DNA of 64,000 bases from Muricea muricata (Eukaryota > Cnidaria > Anthozoa > Malacalcyonacea > Plexauridae): positions 30,388,297 through 30,452,296 of the forward strand of contig OY979717.1 of assembly GCA_963855995.1 (NCBI GenBank), written 5' to 3'. Within the stretch, counting starts at the first letter, position 1. Every line of letters begins with the position of its first letter. The position numbers and the translations under genes are program-made. The notes below the pieces were generated by a model. The model was not told where the DNA came from. It searched no databases and saw only the letters and a list, made by a program, of their open reading frames with translations. This document shows positions 1 to 12,610 of the stretch, in pieces.

Positions 1-524
1 TACACGAATAATATTTCAAGAACCAAGGTATTTCTTTGATTTTATAATGTTAGATTATAGGGATGAAATTTGAGAAATAAAGGATTGATTATTTTTCTCA
101 TCAGCATTGTTCAATTGTTCCAAAGCAAGACGGAATCGTTCCAAAGCTAGATGGATTTGATATCGTTCCAAAGCTAAATTGGATAGTTACTGAAGTTCGG
201 TAATTCACACAAGACTGTCAAGAGTATCCTGGCTAGTCACAAGAGTGATTTTCGTCGTGTTTGAACGATAAGAAACTGCCACAGAAATTTCGACCGTCGC
301 CACGACTACCCACTCTTTGAGGCGACAACTCGGTATACTTCGCTTTAAGATTTTCCTTAAGATCTTTTTATAAGATTTTCTTTAAGAGTGGCATCAAGTC
401 ATAAGCGATAATACACGCGTATTGTTAAGTGCAGCCTAAGTGTGTGTGCACGTGAACTAGGACGTGGCGCTCGATGTAAGCGATTTGTTGTACAAATCAA
501 TCAGGTCATGAAGTCAACTTGTAA

Positions 525-1659
525 ATGTCAACTTACGTCCACGAACTTCTTCACCTGGTGGACGACATTGAAAATCTTAGACCAGCCAATGGATTCTGTA
601 CAGAAAGGTGAGCCAATTATCAAGGTGGCTAGCAGTCACATACAATTCAGACATGTATTAGCCTGCGCGCAGATGTTACAGTGTTTACTTGGTAATTTCA
701 TTTCTACGTTTGAAGCATTCAAGTCAATAATCAGAGAAATGAATGCTCACAGCAATCGCCACACCTCAAGTTTAGATAATTGCATGAAAATTGCCAAAAT
801 GGAAAGGCTACAATTTGTGCTAATTGGTGGAAAATGGGGAGAGAATCATAGCTAATTGGATATTAAATTAATGTAATCAATTTAGCTACGCCAGGGTTAC
901 TGCAACAGTATACCGGTATGCCAATTACTATTGACCTATATTACCTAACCCACCCTATGGTAGGAAATGGGGGTACTAGAAAACACCCACAATTTTTGGC
1001 TGAGCAGTTCAAATCACATTGAAAATATCCCACTGTGAATCAAACATATGACCACTTTGCCACTAAAACTCCATATTACATACCATTTACAAAAATAATT
1101 ATATGAACATTCAAATTTCTATATGAGTGACAATGTCTTTTATTTTTAGTTTACAAGCATCAGAGCAGCTCAAGCAACTGACAGAAGATCCAAACCTTCA
1201 GCACTTCTTGAACAATATACCGACAATGACTATGTAAGACAAATTAATACACCAACCTGGATGTCTGTGTAAGCTGATATTCACCAACCACATTATTTCA
1301 TCACACAGTTAAACATATTAGTCGCATTAGATCAACTCATTTGTAGTCTACAACAAAGTGAGGTGTATAGTTTACTTAACATATTACACAATTTAACAAG
1401 AAAATCAAAAATTAATGCTAGCTATATACTGACAAGTATATGCTGAATTCTTTGCAGGCGACCTTTGCAGGGGGCAAAGAGAAGAGAGAGAAGGAAAAGC
1501 TCACAAGCAATTCCCTTTGAGCAGTGTTTGTCACAGACACGTACTCATAAAGGACTTGATGGCGAGGAAATGTGCACAATTCACAAGGCTGTTCTTAGTG
1601 AAAACTCAACATTAATAAACTCTGGCACACCTGTTGTATATGTGGATAATTCTCTTTAA
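525..1659 (+). CDS. Small three-exon gene, family not recognised
   Basis: Three exons can be joined in one frame: 525-607, 1150-1233 and 1458-1659 (stop TAA), giving about 122 residues. Exon 1 starts at ATG 525 and ends at a strong donor (AAAG|GTGAGC). Exon 2 follows a TTTTTAG acceptor and ends at a GTAAGA donor. Exon 3 follows TTCTTTGCAG. The phases agree (83 + 84 + 202 bases). The protein starts MSTYVHELLHLVDDIENL, looks helical in its first half (LQASEQLKQLTEDPNLQHFL), then has a basic stretch (AKRRERRK) and a polar tail. I do not recognise the family; it has no signal peptide or membrane segment. A longer unspliced ORF over 442-855 overlaps exon 1 in another frame and seems less likely because it ignores the good donor. 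Agreement of three splice junctions is the main support. Confidence 0.5.
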
Positions 1660-3080
1660 ATATGTTTAATGGAATGGTCAATATATTTTGAGACTTGAAT
1701 ATAAATCAGTCAGCTAGGCTAACTAAAGCAGTTGACCCAAACCTTAATTAAACATGTTTGTTACTAATGAACCAAACATATTTAGTTTATAAAAATGCAA
1801 GAGCTCTTTTTATTGTGATGTGTTAATGAATTTTCAAACTTGATCACCAATGTAAAACAAAATGACCATTTCATTTCCTTTTTAAGTTACAATGCACTAT
1901 GATGAGGAATATCATATTTCATCACAGCACCACATAATCAAAAAACAAATTTTTATAATTTCAATTTCCAATCTTATGGAGTAAGACCTAAAAAATACCT
2001 GCGGTTCCAGTTCCCCACCAACCCTTTTCTATTCTGCACCAAATCTATTATTTTTCAATGCAAAAAATGACCATGCAAACCGATTTTCTCTCACAATGGA
2101 ATGTCTTATCACAATAATTATTGAGCCATGCAAGTACTTACAAATCTGCTAAACCATGAAAAAATTATTCAACAAAAAACTTTTTTCCACCAACCCTAAT
2201 TTTGTCAAAATATAACACCAAGCCTACATGTACTTTTTAGAAATGGCCAAATCATTAACACATTAAAAATGGTGCACTTTTACATATTCTGCGTACACCT
2301 ATATATTGTAATATGAAGTTTTTACATAGTTTGTATGATTACATTGCCTTGCCATATATCTTGGATTTGACTTTTGATGCAAGATACACAATATGTACAT
2401 TACTAACTGTCACATTTTGAGATGGTTAAATTTATACAGCCTTCACAATTTGTCCTTATTCATAAAAAACGATGATACATGCATTTTAATGTTCCAAGTT
2501 CTTCGTTTTGACGACAAACTTTCATTAAAATTTGAAGTCGACAGTGGCTGTGCGCAGTGTATATAGTGACAGGTGCATAAGGATCCTACTGAGTAGTAAA
2601 TAGACTCAAACTCAAATAAATACACGTCTTCAGCGATGTTTGCTGCATTTAGAGTTTTTCCATACCTCCTAGCTAATTATCCTTTGTTATGCAGTATATT
2701 TATTTTTAATATACTGAAAAATTGATGAAGTATATTTTTAACAGCATGTGAAAATATTTTTAGAAATCTTACCTTTAACACCTTGTTATTCAGTACGATC
2801 GTTATAGGTTTCTTAAAATAAATTGAATTTCAGATCAAAACGCTTTAGATTTATTATTTTATTGAATGTGTGGTCGTTCTTGAATGGACGACGAGGTTGG
2901 GAAATATAACCCCCCCCCCCCCCCGTACAGGCGCGAGACACCAGCGGGCGGTTCTACGAAAGCGGATAGCCCTATTCACCTTTCGTACAACCGATCCCAG
3001 TTGCTTTTTAAAACAAGATTTTTGTCAAAGTTGTTGTCAGCAAAAAAAACATTACTGTTATCATGTTGATTTTAGTTGTA
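1660..3080. other. Intergenic, no gene seen
   Basis: AT-rich sequence downstream of the small gene. I see no convincing exon. It contains a poly-C run near 2910 and otherwise unique-looking DNA. Confidence 0.5.
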
Positions 3081-3263
3081 TCAACCGGCAACAGCATTTT
3101 CCAACAATCGAGAACACTACTGTACAACCATATGTTGTTTGAACAACCAGGAACAGTATTGTCAATTGACTCATCAACCGGGAACAGAACTGTTGTTTGA
3201 ACAACCAGAAACAGTATTGTCTCAACCGGGAACAGCATTGCTCTAACAACCGGGAACAAATTG
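3081..3263 (+). repeat. Short degenerate tandem motif CAACCGGGAACAG
   Basis: About six or seven copies of a motif close to CAACCRGGAACAGNATTG occur at 3081, 3144, 3174, 3202, 3223 and 3247, with spacing of 20-60 bases. Minus-strand ORFs here merely read the repeat as a recurring peptide. The function is unknown. Confidence 0.6.
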
Positions 3264-3268
3264 ATAAC

Positions 3269-3489
3269 CTGGGGCCGGTTGTTCAAAGCTGGGTTAGCAC
3301 TAACTCGGGTTAACGTTTAACCCAATGTTTCAGTTTCTGTGTTTCCATTTATTTTAAAACTTTACAAACAAAAACTACTATTGATCAAGACAAGATTTCT
3401 AAAGAAATATCTCGCAATACTATCAACGAGCTACTAGAAAGTTTGGAAAGAAATTTTACGTTAACCTAGCGCAAAGTCTGGCCCCTGGG
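3269..3489. repeat. Short TIR element of the GGGGCCGGTTGT family
   Basis: The left end CTGGGGCCGGTTGTTCAAAG is approximately inverted at the right end (GCAAAGTCTGGCCCCTGGG). The same left-end motif recurs inverted near 60890 and in direct orientation at 63854, so it is an interspersed family. It has no coding capacity and is probably a MITE. Confidence 0.5.
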
Positions 3490-3664
3490 TTATTGAATGC
3501 TGGCCCCACAACATTGCTACATCCTGATCTCAACAGGCGTTGAGAAACTTGTTGACAGCTTGCAACAACATGATGATTTTAAGCCTGTAATAGAAACTGG
3601 GCTTTATATAAACAATTCTGAGATAAATTGTTTGTAGCTACTTGAAATCTGGTGAAGTGGGGGA

Positions 3665-3900
3665 GGGGAGGGGGGTGTTCTCGGCCCAAATTTTGACTAG
3701 ATCTCATTGTGCAAGTGCATAAATTCCGTAGTCCTAGTGGCTGTCTTGCTCAAATCTTAACCTCATTCCCATATTCAACTTTTTTGGCCAATGAATCAAA
3801 GTCCCAGTGCATGGAAATAATCTATTTTCCCAAAAAAGATAGGCAATTCTCAGCTTCCACTTTACCGCTACAGGCTCCACCACCCTCTATTTCGAACCAG
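3665..3900 (+). repeat. Interspersed repeat, copy 1 of a pair
   Basis: This stretch matches 20330-20575 in opposite orientation, with shared blocks such as TGTCTTGCTCAAATCTTAA and similar spacing. It begins next to a G-rich run here and a C-rich run in the partner. The small ORF across it (SGCLAQILTSFP) is mirrored in the partner (SSCLAQILILFP), which shows the repeat rather than a gene. Confidence 0.6.
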
Positions 3901-3959
3901 CCAAAGCAGCTGCAGGAACTCGGTGGGAGTTTTGCCCAAACCAACTGATCTCATATGAA

Positions 3960-5107
3960 ACTGATCATATGAAATTGCCATTCAGATTAGCATGCTGGCA
4001 CACTCAGCAAAAACTATTATATTGTCAAAATGGTTAAAACATCAGGTTCATCTATTGAAAAATAGCTTCAAGCATCATAAAGCTCATGAAAACTGCACTT
4101 AGTTGTAAGCAATTTAATACTATGGTAGCCATCAGTTGGTTTTCAAATTCGAAGTGTTCATGAAATTTGTATTGTTTTTCACTTGAAAGTAGTGGGTTGA
4201 ACTAGCTAAGTAGTGGATTGATAACTAAGTAGTGGAGTAAAAAAATTAAGATAACCATAATAATGTCTTGTCTGACGTTTTTCATTAACTTTATGATGAT
4301 ACAAGTTATTTTTGAATAAGCAAACATGAAATTTCATTAATTTTGGCCATATATAAAAGGATGCAAAATACAGAATTATACATACTTATTAGGTACCAAA
4401 GCACAAAAATAATGCTAAAAGTAGAATTGCTTTTTTCTCCTAGCTGACTAAATAACAGCTTGGTTAATCTGGCTCGTCCATCTTATGAAAACCTAAGTGT
4501 TGTACTGTACAGCAGGCAACCTTAAATTTATTAGTCTTATCACAAAAAAATCTCTTTGCATCAAAGAACGACTTTCAATCATCCCCTTAGGAACCATCCA
4601 CTACCCATATCTATGGAATGAAGGGGGTGGGTAAGAAGCTATAAAATATTAGTCATTTTGAAGTAGTATTTACTGACATTCTACTATGAATTTTTTAGAG
4701 CGGGTGTGGTTACAGGGAGCATCAGGATAATTTGAAGTATAACAAAATTAAAAAGACATTTACAAGGTTTGTACTTGCAATATTATACTTAATATAACTA
4801 CTAAATACTAATCTGATGTATTTGTTTGACCATGCTGTTTGAGACTGCTATGATACTTTGTTCAATGGGCATTGCGACAGTCTTACCTATGAAACCTAAG
4901 CTATGGCTTATTACATTAGTACACAAACATTAATAGCAACCATGCTTATAAAATGACAAAGCCCCAAATCAAGCCCTGAACCAATGTGGAAATAACATTG
5001 TTGCAGATGAGCATCATGTACAGTACTGACTTGTGTTCTTGGTTCTCCTGATCAAATGTACCAAGAATTGCTGTATGCCAAGCTGGACATTGTTGGCACA
5101 AAAAATT
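3960..5107. other. Intergenic, no gene seen
   Basis: AT-rich DNA without a supported exon, RNA gene or obvious repeat. Confidence 0.4.
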
Positions 5108-5556
5108 CAAGCCTTGAAATAAATATTTTCAACTGACGAACACTTTGTCCGGCAACTTCATCGGTGCGCCGGACAAAATTTTCAGATATAATATTTCAGT
5201 TATGAGCACTGGCAATTTTCGATATTTTCACATATTACACAGATTAACTGTCGATTCGCTAGGTTTTCATGATACCATCCATTGGAAAATAGCAAAAACA
5301 AGTAAATTTGAGATGCAAGGCAACGAGGCTCGCTGGAGCGACGAGCGGAGCTGAGGAAGTTTTCAAAGTTCACTCGTCTCCTGCATCATATTCCAGGGAA
5401 GAAGACTATAGAGAGCTTGGAAATTTATTTTTGGTGGCAATAAAAATATTTGTCCGGACAAAATGTCTGGCAGATCAAAAGTCGTGTCGGACAAAACTGA
5501 ATTTTTAAATTTTCAGCCGAACAAATGTCCGATGTCCGGTGCTATTTCAAGGCTTG
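5108..5556. mobile_element. 449-bp TIR element (MITE-like), GTCCGG-rich
   Basis: The 14-bp ends CAAGCCTTGAAATA (5108-5121) and TATTTCAAGGCTTG (5543-5556) are exact inverted repeats. Just inside both ends are copies of a TGTCCGG motif. A diverged partial copy of the right half lies at 11684-11797, so this is a repeat family. There is no transposase ORF, so it is non-autonomous. Confidence 0.65.
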
Positions 5557-5843
5557 CAAGGCAAACCTCACTTAATTTTTAAAATGGATTGCAAATGTAA
5601 AATTTTTGTTTGCCACTGTGCCATGTGAACATGAGAAATCAGGTGCTGTATATGGGAAATATATTCAATGCATAGTAGGTACAATATTTACCCTTAATGG
5701 CAGGCAAAATTGAAATAAAATTTGGGAACATAATTTAGAAATCATGCTATCTCGTTATCCGACTATTTTGAACTTTTTAAGAAAATTGGATTGGCAATTT
5801 GTCTTTGTAAATGAGCATTGAGCAGTAATGTTAATATTAATGC

Positions 5844-6377
5844 TCATTTACAATTCTGCTCAAGCTGGTCAAGTAGCAGATTAACTTTTTTAACCTGTTC
5901 AGCCATGTTATAAAGTGGTTCCATATTTTTGTTCATCTCTTCACATTTCCCTATCAATTTAGCCATAGATTTAGTTGCACTATCGCTCGCGTTTCCGACA
6001 TTCTTTACACTCTCTCGATAACATTCTGCATATTGAATACTTGTCGTAGAAATACCGTTGAGACCCCTGGTTATACTGTCCATCATTCTATGTAGATTCC
6101 TGTCCACCTCTACAGCTTTATTCTCCAATATTTTAAGCGCTTCAATGTCAACAAATGGTACATCCGTTGATTTGCTTCTGTCAGTCACTTCACTAAAAGC
6201 AGCATGTTTGCTCACAGTTTCCGACTTTGTTGACCGTTCCTGTTGTGGTGCAAGCACAGTTCTATTATTCTCAGACAGCTTCGAAGTATTCACGCTTTCC
6301 CTAGCACGAGAATTATCCCGTGTCGCGAACTTTTTTCCCTCAATTTCTTGTAGTTTTTCGTCTGAAAATTCCGCCAT
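5844..6377 (-). CDS. BORCS6: BORC complex subunit 6-like protein (BORCS6/lyspersin)
   Basis: A single-exon, 177-residue protein starting at ATG 6377 (MAEFSDEKLQ) and ending at TGA 5844. The N-terminal 70 residues are low-complexity and polar. Residues 73-177 form a helical domain starting VPFVDIEALKILE, followed by YRESVKNVGNASDSATKSM, KCEEMNKNMEPLY and VNLLLDQLEQNCK. This order matches what I know of the conserved C-terminal domain of BORCS6: VPFV lead, 'YRDAVD', 'ARCEEL', and a terminal 'LDxLE'. BORC is a lysosome-surface complex that recruits Arl8 and kinesin for lysosome positioning. The protein has no membrane segment, as expected for a peripheral subunit. The length is shorter than vertebrate homologues, whose extra length lies in the disordered N-terminus. 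The overlapping plus-strand ORF at 6058-6450 is a shadow. Confidence 0.7.
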   Translation of the reverse strand: MAEFSDEKLQEIEGKKFATRDNSRARESVNTSKLSENNRTVLAPQQERSTKSETVSKHAAFSEVTDRSKSTDVPFVDIEALKILENKAVEVDRNLHRMMDSITRGLNGISTTSIQYAECYRESVKNVGNASDSATKSMAKLIGKCEEMNKNMEPLYNMAEQVKKVNLLLDQLEQNCK

Positions 6378-7878
6378 GTTTTTGGTTGGGATAACAGGGG
6401 TTAATGGGGGTCATCGTATGCGCTTGATCCTTATTGAATATCTGGAGTGAGTAATCGATTGTTTTTTGGTCGAGAGCTCACATGACACTCGCTAGTTCCT
6501 TGTTTAATTCCTCTGTGCTCGTATAAAATCAGCCAGTTCTCCTTCAGCTAAATTTGATCTGAAGCATTTCAGGTACCTTACTGCCTTGGCTGATTCGACC
6601 AGGTGGATGCATTACAGAATGTAAACTCAGCCAGCATTGAGCCTTTGAGGCTGTAACTTCGCCTGGCTTGCTTCGATACGACAATGGACACAGGTCTTGA
6701 GCTCTTAAAATCTTTCAAAATCATCAGATACTTTTGATTTTCCCTTCAACCAACCCTTACACCAACCACACTTGCGGGAAAAGGAAAATTTTCTTCGGCA
6801 ATTCAGCGCCACATTACAGACGGACGTAATACTACCACAAATAATGCACACAAGATAGTACTTCTTTTTCAAGATATTCTATTTGAACAAAAGTAGACAT
6901 TTTAATCGATCGAAACACGGGCTATAGGGCAAGTGTTCTTTGTCGAGTTAAACTTGAACCATGACAAACCAAAGGATCATACCTTACTTATTGTAGTTTG
7001 CACATTCACTGTACTTTTTAAACAACACAATAATATAAATTTCTTTGGTACAGACTTTCAATTTATACGAGCGACGCTGTATTTAAGATTATTTCAAATC
7101 CCCACTGAAAACTACTAATATAATAATACAAAACGATACAAAAATAAGAGGGCGTGTCTAAAGGCAATTCCTTCGCTATCTGCTGTGGATGTGTTGTTAT
7201 CGTAGTTCATGTCATATTGGTCTGATGTTTCATACATGTAAGTTAAGCTTACTGCATCTTGCTGCACTACTGTATTCACTTGGGCTGATATAACTACACA
7301 AAATATATTACTTAAATTATAGTCACACGATTATAATTTAAAACCTCCCAAAACTTACAGATCTTAGCGAAAGATTATGTATATTGGAAAATGTTACTAA
7401 TTGTCGCCTTAGTTTAGCCGAACATTGACCTTCGAAAAACTTCTGAACCTGCTATGAAAATCGATCTGCAAAAGGAGACAACAGTGTGCAAGGCTGGGGG
7501 AGAGAGCACGGCATGTGATGAGAACGCGATATCATTAGATCAGAAACGTAGTTAGAATGAGCATTCTAAATTTGAGTTACTCAATGGACTTTTAAATTTA
7601 TTTACTGTAATGGACTTTGCTAAAACAGTGTGATATGTCTGTATACGATGGACTTCACTAAAGCTTTTATCGTCGTAACATGCTTTTAAATCTCTTAACT
7701 GAAGGGACGTGAAAGTGCTTACATTTAAGTTGCCTTGAGAATGTCTACGCAGTTGAGAATGCATTGCTCCCATCTAATGACATAGCTGTTGTCATAGCTG
7801 TAATTTCAGTTACTACAAATTACTTTTTCAAAGAAAATGCATATTTTTTAAGGAAAAGATCAACAAATTAATTAGATA
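6378..7878. other. Intergenic, probable upstream region of the BORCS6-like gene
   Basis: No coding exon is supported. The first part should hold the minus-strand promoter, but I see no clear core element. Small ORFs at 6933 and 7552 lack recognisable content. Confidence 0.4.
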
Positions 7879-7880
7879 TA

Positions 7881-8490
7881 CAGTTGAACCCCTATTAAGC
7901 GGACACCATTGGGACCTCGCCAAGGTGTCCGCTTAAGAGGGGTGTCCGCCTAAAAGGGGTCTCGCAGAATCACAATAGGGGGTAATTTTTTGTATGTTAT
8001 TTATTTACCTATGTTAATAATATATAATATATAAAAGTCTACCAAAATATCTACGTTCAGAAACTTTTGTAGTTAAAATCAGCGTTCAAAAAGCCTAGGA
8101 ACGTTTGCGCTCGAGTCTTTCGCGAAAGCTCATAATACAAAATAAAACATAACAAAGCCAAGAATAATCATTTATAAAGGCCATATTTCACTTCAATCGT
8201 GAACGGCGAAACGTAGCGTATTCGATATATGGAGTCCATATCATTAACTGCCCGAGTGTTCACGAAACAATGAAATACGCTACGTTTCGTTACGTTACTG
8301 TCCGCTTAAAAGGGGTTGATTTGTTCGTTGGGACCTCCAGTGAGGTGTCCGCATCCGCTAAATAGGGGTGTCCGCCAAATAAAGGTTTCCTTACTAGTAT
8401 TTAATTAAAGAAACGTTTGGGACCTGACTTTAGTGTCCGCTTAAAAGGGGTGTCCGCTTGAAAGGGGTGTCCGCTATTAGGGGTTCAACT
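7881..8490. mobile_element. 610-bp MITE with CAGTTGAACCCC ends and TA target
   Basis: The ends CAGTTGAACCCC (7881) and GGGGTTCAACTG (8479-8490) are inverted and flanked by TA on both sides, as in Tc1/mariner-pogo insertions. The interior repeats GGTGTCCGCTTAAAAGGGG several times. It also holds an inner inverted repeat, AAACGTAGCGTATT near 8212 and ATACGCTACGTTT near 8275. It has no ORF. The pogo/Tigger assignment rests on the CAG start and TA duplication. Confidence 0.75.
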
Positions 8491-8643
8491 GTAGTATCAT
8501 ACAGGCAGCAAGGTCAACATACTACACATGCCAACATTTTGGCTTTGAAGGCTAGTTCACATTTTCTGCAGCAATTTTTAAAACAGCTCTAGCCATAATA
8601 ATGGATGCAGGGGTCTGCGCGGAATTGATGCCTTATATTAGAA

Positions 8644-8880
8644 AGCTTAAGCAAGCGACGTTTTTGTCAACACGGACGGCAGCCGGAAGTAAGTTGCGTC
8701 ATTATAGATATGGCGAATGATGGCGTCAGCCGTTCTCGTTTGAAATCATGAACGCGAAGTAGACTGACTGCCGTTGTTGATTTCAAACAAGAACGACTGA
8801 CACCATCAGTCGCCATCAATAACGACGCAATTTACTTCCGGCTGCCGTCCGTGTTGACAAAAACGTCGCTTGCTTAAGCT
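8644..8880. repeat. Near-perfect 103-105-bp inverted repeat (foldback element)
   Basis: The arm 8644-8748 is repeated inverted at 8778-8880 around a 29-bp centre. Outer ends are AGCTTAAGCAAGCGACG and its complement. The arms are almost identical, implying a young insertion or gene conversion. There is no coding sequence. Confidence 0.8.
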
Positions 8881-9275
8881 CTCTATTATTTATTGCGCTT
8901 ACCTAACAATCACATTAATGTTGTATGTAGGTATGTATATATTCAGGATTGACCATTTTTCTGCCTTCAAGATGTATATCTTCTCATTGCCTCACAAGCT
9001 ACATAGTTTCCCTCCTCACTTGTATGACGGCACTTGCTTTACAATGGCAGAAAAAGGGTCAATTCTGAACAAAAGAAGTGAACTTTTCTCGTGTTGCATC
9101 CACCAAAGAAGGTTTCTCGCGGGAAAATTTAACCGCGTGAATTCCACCAGCGCACGCAAGAAACCTACGTGACGTGAGCAAACAACGGTCAACAATTCTT
9201 TAGTTGTCTGAAGATTGCCTGCAATGGCATGAAACTCTGAGTAACAACTAATTGAAACTTTTTTTTTGTAAATTG

Positions 9276-9452
<177 letters not shown>

Positions 9453-9457
9453 ACATC

Positions 9458-10356
<899 letters not shown>

Positions 10357-10654
10357 TAAAAAACTAAGTTGACCGCTGTCTCGGCTTTTCCGGCTAATGA
10401 TTTTAGGTGCACTAATGGTTTAATCTTTTATGCCAAACTGCTTCTTTGCGCAATTAACTGGCTTACGCGAAGCAATTTTCCCTTCCGCGAACCGCCAAAG
10501 TCATCATGCACTTACCGCCAGGGTCATCACTAATGAGATTACTGTCACAGTATATAACGAATAAACAGTAGGGCCACTCAGCAGCATAAGATGTCCCCCT
10601 ATTTTTATGTGATTGTTTCGCCAGAGAAATGGAGGAAAAGTCAATGGAGGAAGA

Positions 10655-11642
10655 GTTTGTTCAGAACATTCTTAACGTGACCACAGATAGTGAAAGGAGT
10701 CGTCTTTGAAGTGTAGGAATCATTTTATCAAGCAAAATATTTAAATTAAACTGTTTACAGTTATTATAGCGACGTAAATTGAGTATGAAATAGATTTATA
10801 AGAGTACTGTGTCGAACAATTTTTGACAAATCTTAGTTACGTAGGCGCGGCTGTCGTTTGTTGGCTAACTTTTGAACAGCTCATTAATAGTAAATAACTC
10901 CATAATTATACTCAGTTCAGTATGAAGTCCATTTACATGATGCATTTTATGACAGAAAAATTATTAGAAAAGCCGCACTGAAATTAGAGCATTTATCGTG
11001 GACGTAGATGACTAAAATTTAGCTAAAATGCAAATTATCCACCCTACCTATCACATTATTAATCAATCAGGACGTTGAGTAATACCTCTTTACAAGTGCC
11101 GTGTGTGTATGAAGCGCGAAAGATCGCCTCTTGTGGAAATCAGCTATTTTTGTTGACAAGCGCCATGAAATAAAATTTTTACATGATGGAGCTTATATAC
11201 AACGCAGGATTTTAGCGATGAAAGGCGCTTGCTGAAGCCATTATTGAGGCCCACAAAAGGGTAAAACCGACAGGCGACATTGCGACATTAAAAAATAGCG
11301 ACTAACTAACACTGTAAAAGTGCCATGAAACTTGGAAAGTTTGACGGCGACATTTCACTTTGATATCGACATCGACAATATCCGATACACACAACAAACG
11401 ATACCCTCGCCTACTGAACTACTATTACTACCTAAACTGAGCCCGAGACAACGTAAAGTTTGTCAAAAATCGTTCGACACGGTACTCTTATAAAGCTATT
11501 TTATCCTCAATTACGTTGCTATAATAAGGTATAGACAGTTTAAATATTTTGCTAGCTAGAATATATTCTTTCCACTTCAGAGACGATACTCCTTTCACTA
11601 TCTGCGGCCACGTTGACAATGTTCTAATGTTCTGAATAAACA
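10655..11642. repeat. ~990-bp foldback element with ~180-bp arms
   Basis: The left arm, about 10655-10832 (TCAGAACATT...GACAAA), is inverted at about 11461-11642 (TTTGTCAAAAA...ATGTTCTGAATAA). The arms are diverged by scattered substitutions and small indels. The ~630-bp centre has no recognisable gene. Confidence 0.7.
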
Positions 11643-11683
11643 CGTACACACTGAATCACTGAACTGGCTGTTCCGCCATTATA

Positions 11684-11797
11684 AAAATATTTCACCGGAC
11701 AAAATGTCCGGCAGATCAAAAGGCCTGTCGGAGAAAACCGAATTTTTAAATTTTCAGCCGGAAAAATGTCCGGTGCCGGCGCTATTTTAAGGCCTGT
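11684..11797. repeat. Partial copy of the 5108-5556 TIR family
   Basis: It matches the right third of that element, with blocks such as GGCAGATCAAAAG and GAATTTTTAAATTTTCAGCC, and ends in a GGCCTG version of the TIR. It is truncated on its left. Confidence 0.65.
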
Positions 11798-12068
11798 AAA
11801 TGTACCTTGATCGCGTTAAAAGAGCTATTATTTAGGCCAGTGACATAGCCAAAAGACTTGGCAATAACGCTTTTGTGCTTTTGTAGAGATATTGCTAGAA
11901 CTATGGATTTTAGAAACCGTTATCTGAATCGTCTCAGTTGTAGACAAGATATTTTGTTTACGTCCAACAAACATAAGTTTCAATTACTCAAAATAATTAG
12001 AGCGAGACGGTGTTTTGTTAAAAAGAAGACTGTTTAATAGAAATTGGTCCTCCTGAGTGCCATTATAG

Positions 12069-12203
12069 TGTGTGTTCATACGTGTCGTTACACAATGAAT
12101 GAAATTGTCGCAAAATTAGTAAACATAAAATGTCAGCAAGAAAACTGCGGGTTTACGGAGCTGGAGGTTTTCGGATTTAAACTCAGCGTGCTTGAATGTG
12201 TTG
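12069..12203 (+). CDS. Candidate phase 1-1 exon upstream of the mini-exon array
   Basis: A 135-bp open stretch between a CATTATAG acceptor and a GTTG|GTAAAA donor; its phase (1 in, 1 out) equals that of the mini-exons that follow. It encodes about 45 residues with five cysteines (including CVHTC and CQQENC) and contains VNIKCQQENCGFTEL. I do not recognise a domain. A chance open frame of this size is possible, so treat it as a candidate only. Confidence 0.3.
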
Positions 12204-12314
12204 GTAAAATATTCCAGCTCCAAGACATGCTTAATGAAAGTGAACGATATTGGGACGCAACAAATGGCCTATCTGCGCAATTCTATATAAAATCCTGAAA
12301 TCTTTTGGTTTTAG

Positions 12315-12368
12315 CAACTTCCCCAGAGTCAACACAAAAATCAAATCCAACGATATCTACACTTACAG
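12315..12368 (+). CDS. Mini-exon A, Ser/Thr-rich 18-mer
   Basis: Exactly 54 bp between TTTTAG and GTAAGG, phase 1 on both sides. It encodes ATSPESTQKSNPTISTLT. It is homologous to four more exons downstream (B-E), so it is one unit of a tandemly duplicated exon set. The composition (Ser, Thr, Pro, Gln) resembles an O-glycosylated mucin-like linker in a cell-surface protein, which is inference. No parent gene can be fixed in this window. Confidence 0.6.
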
Positions 12369-12556
12369 GTAAGGAGAAAAAAACGCTGTTTCAATGCAGC
12401 ATAAATGGCCAAAAGATCGTAACAGCTGCGATCTTGAATACATTCCTGATAACTCATGTATACATGTATTTGAGTAAACTAACAGCTAAGAAAACATAAA
12501 TTCTTTGTGCATGACGTATTGCCCAGCTAGATACAGCAGCCACTTTTTTGTTATAG

Positions 12557-12610
12557 AAACTTCGCCACAGTCAACACAAAAATCAAGTACAATAATGTTT
12601 ACATCAACAG
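12557..12610 (+). CDS. Mini-exon B, Ser/Thr-rich 18-mer
   Basis: 54 bp between GTTATAG and GTAAAA, phase 1-1, encoding ETSPQSTQKSSTIMFTST. About 85% of bases match exon A. The ~70 bases upstream (AAGAAAACATAAATTCTTTG) resemble those upstream of exons C and E, so the duplicated unit included intron sequence. Confidence 0.6.

Noticed and set aside
442..855. 137-codon ORF starting MCARELGRG
   Set aside because: It has no recognised motif and runs through a strong splice donor at 607. A different frame joins cleanly to two downstream exons.
3081..3263. CRISPR-like regular repeat
   Set aside because: Repeats are short, degenerate and irregularly spaced in a eukaryotic context.
6058..6450. Plus-strand ORF opposite the BORCS6-like gene
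   Set aside because: Antisense shadow of a coding region with recognisable homology.
8644..8880. Long hairpin as a microRNA or structural RNA gene
   Set aside because: The arms are near-identical over 100 bp and end abruptly, as in foldback transposons. Nothing suggests a processed RNA.
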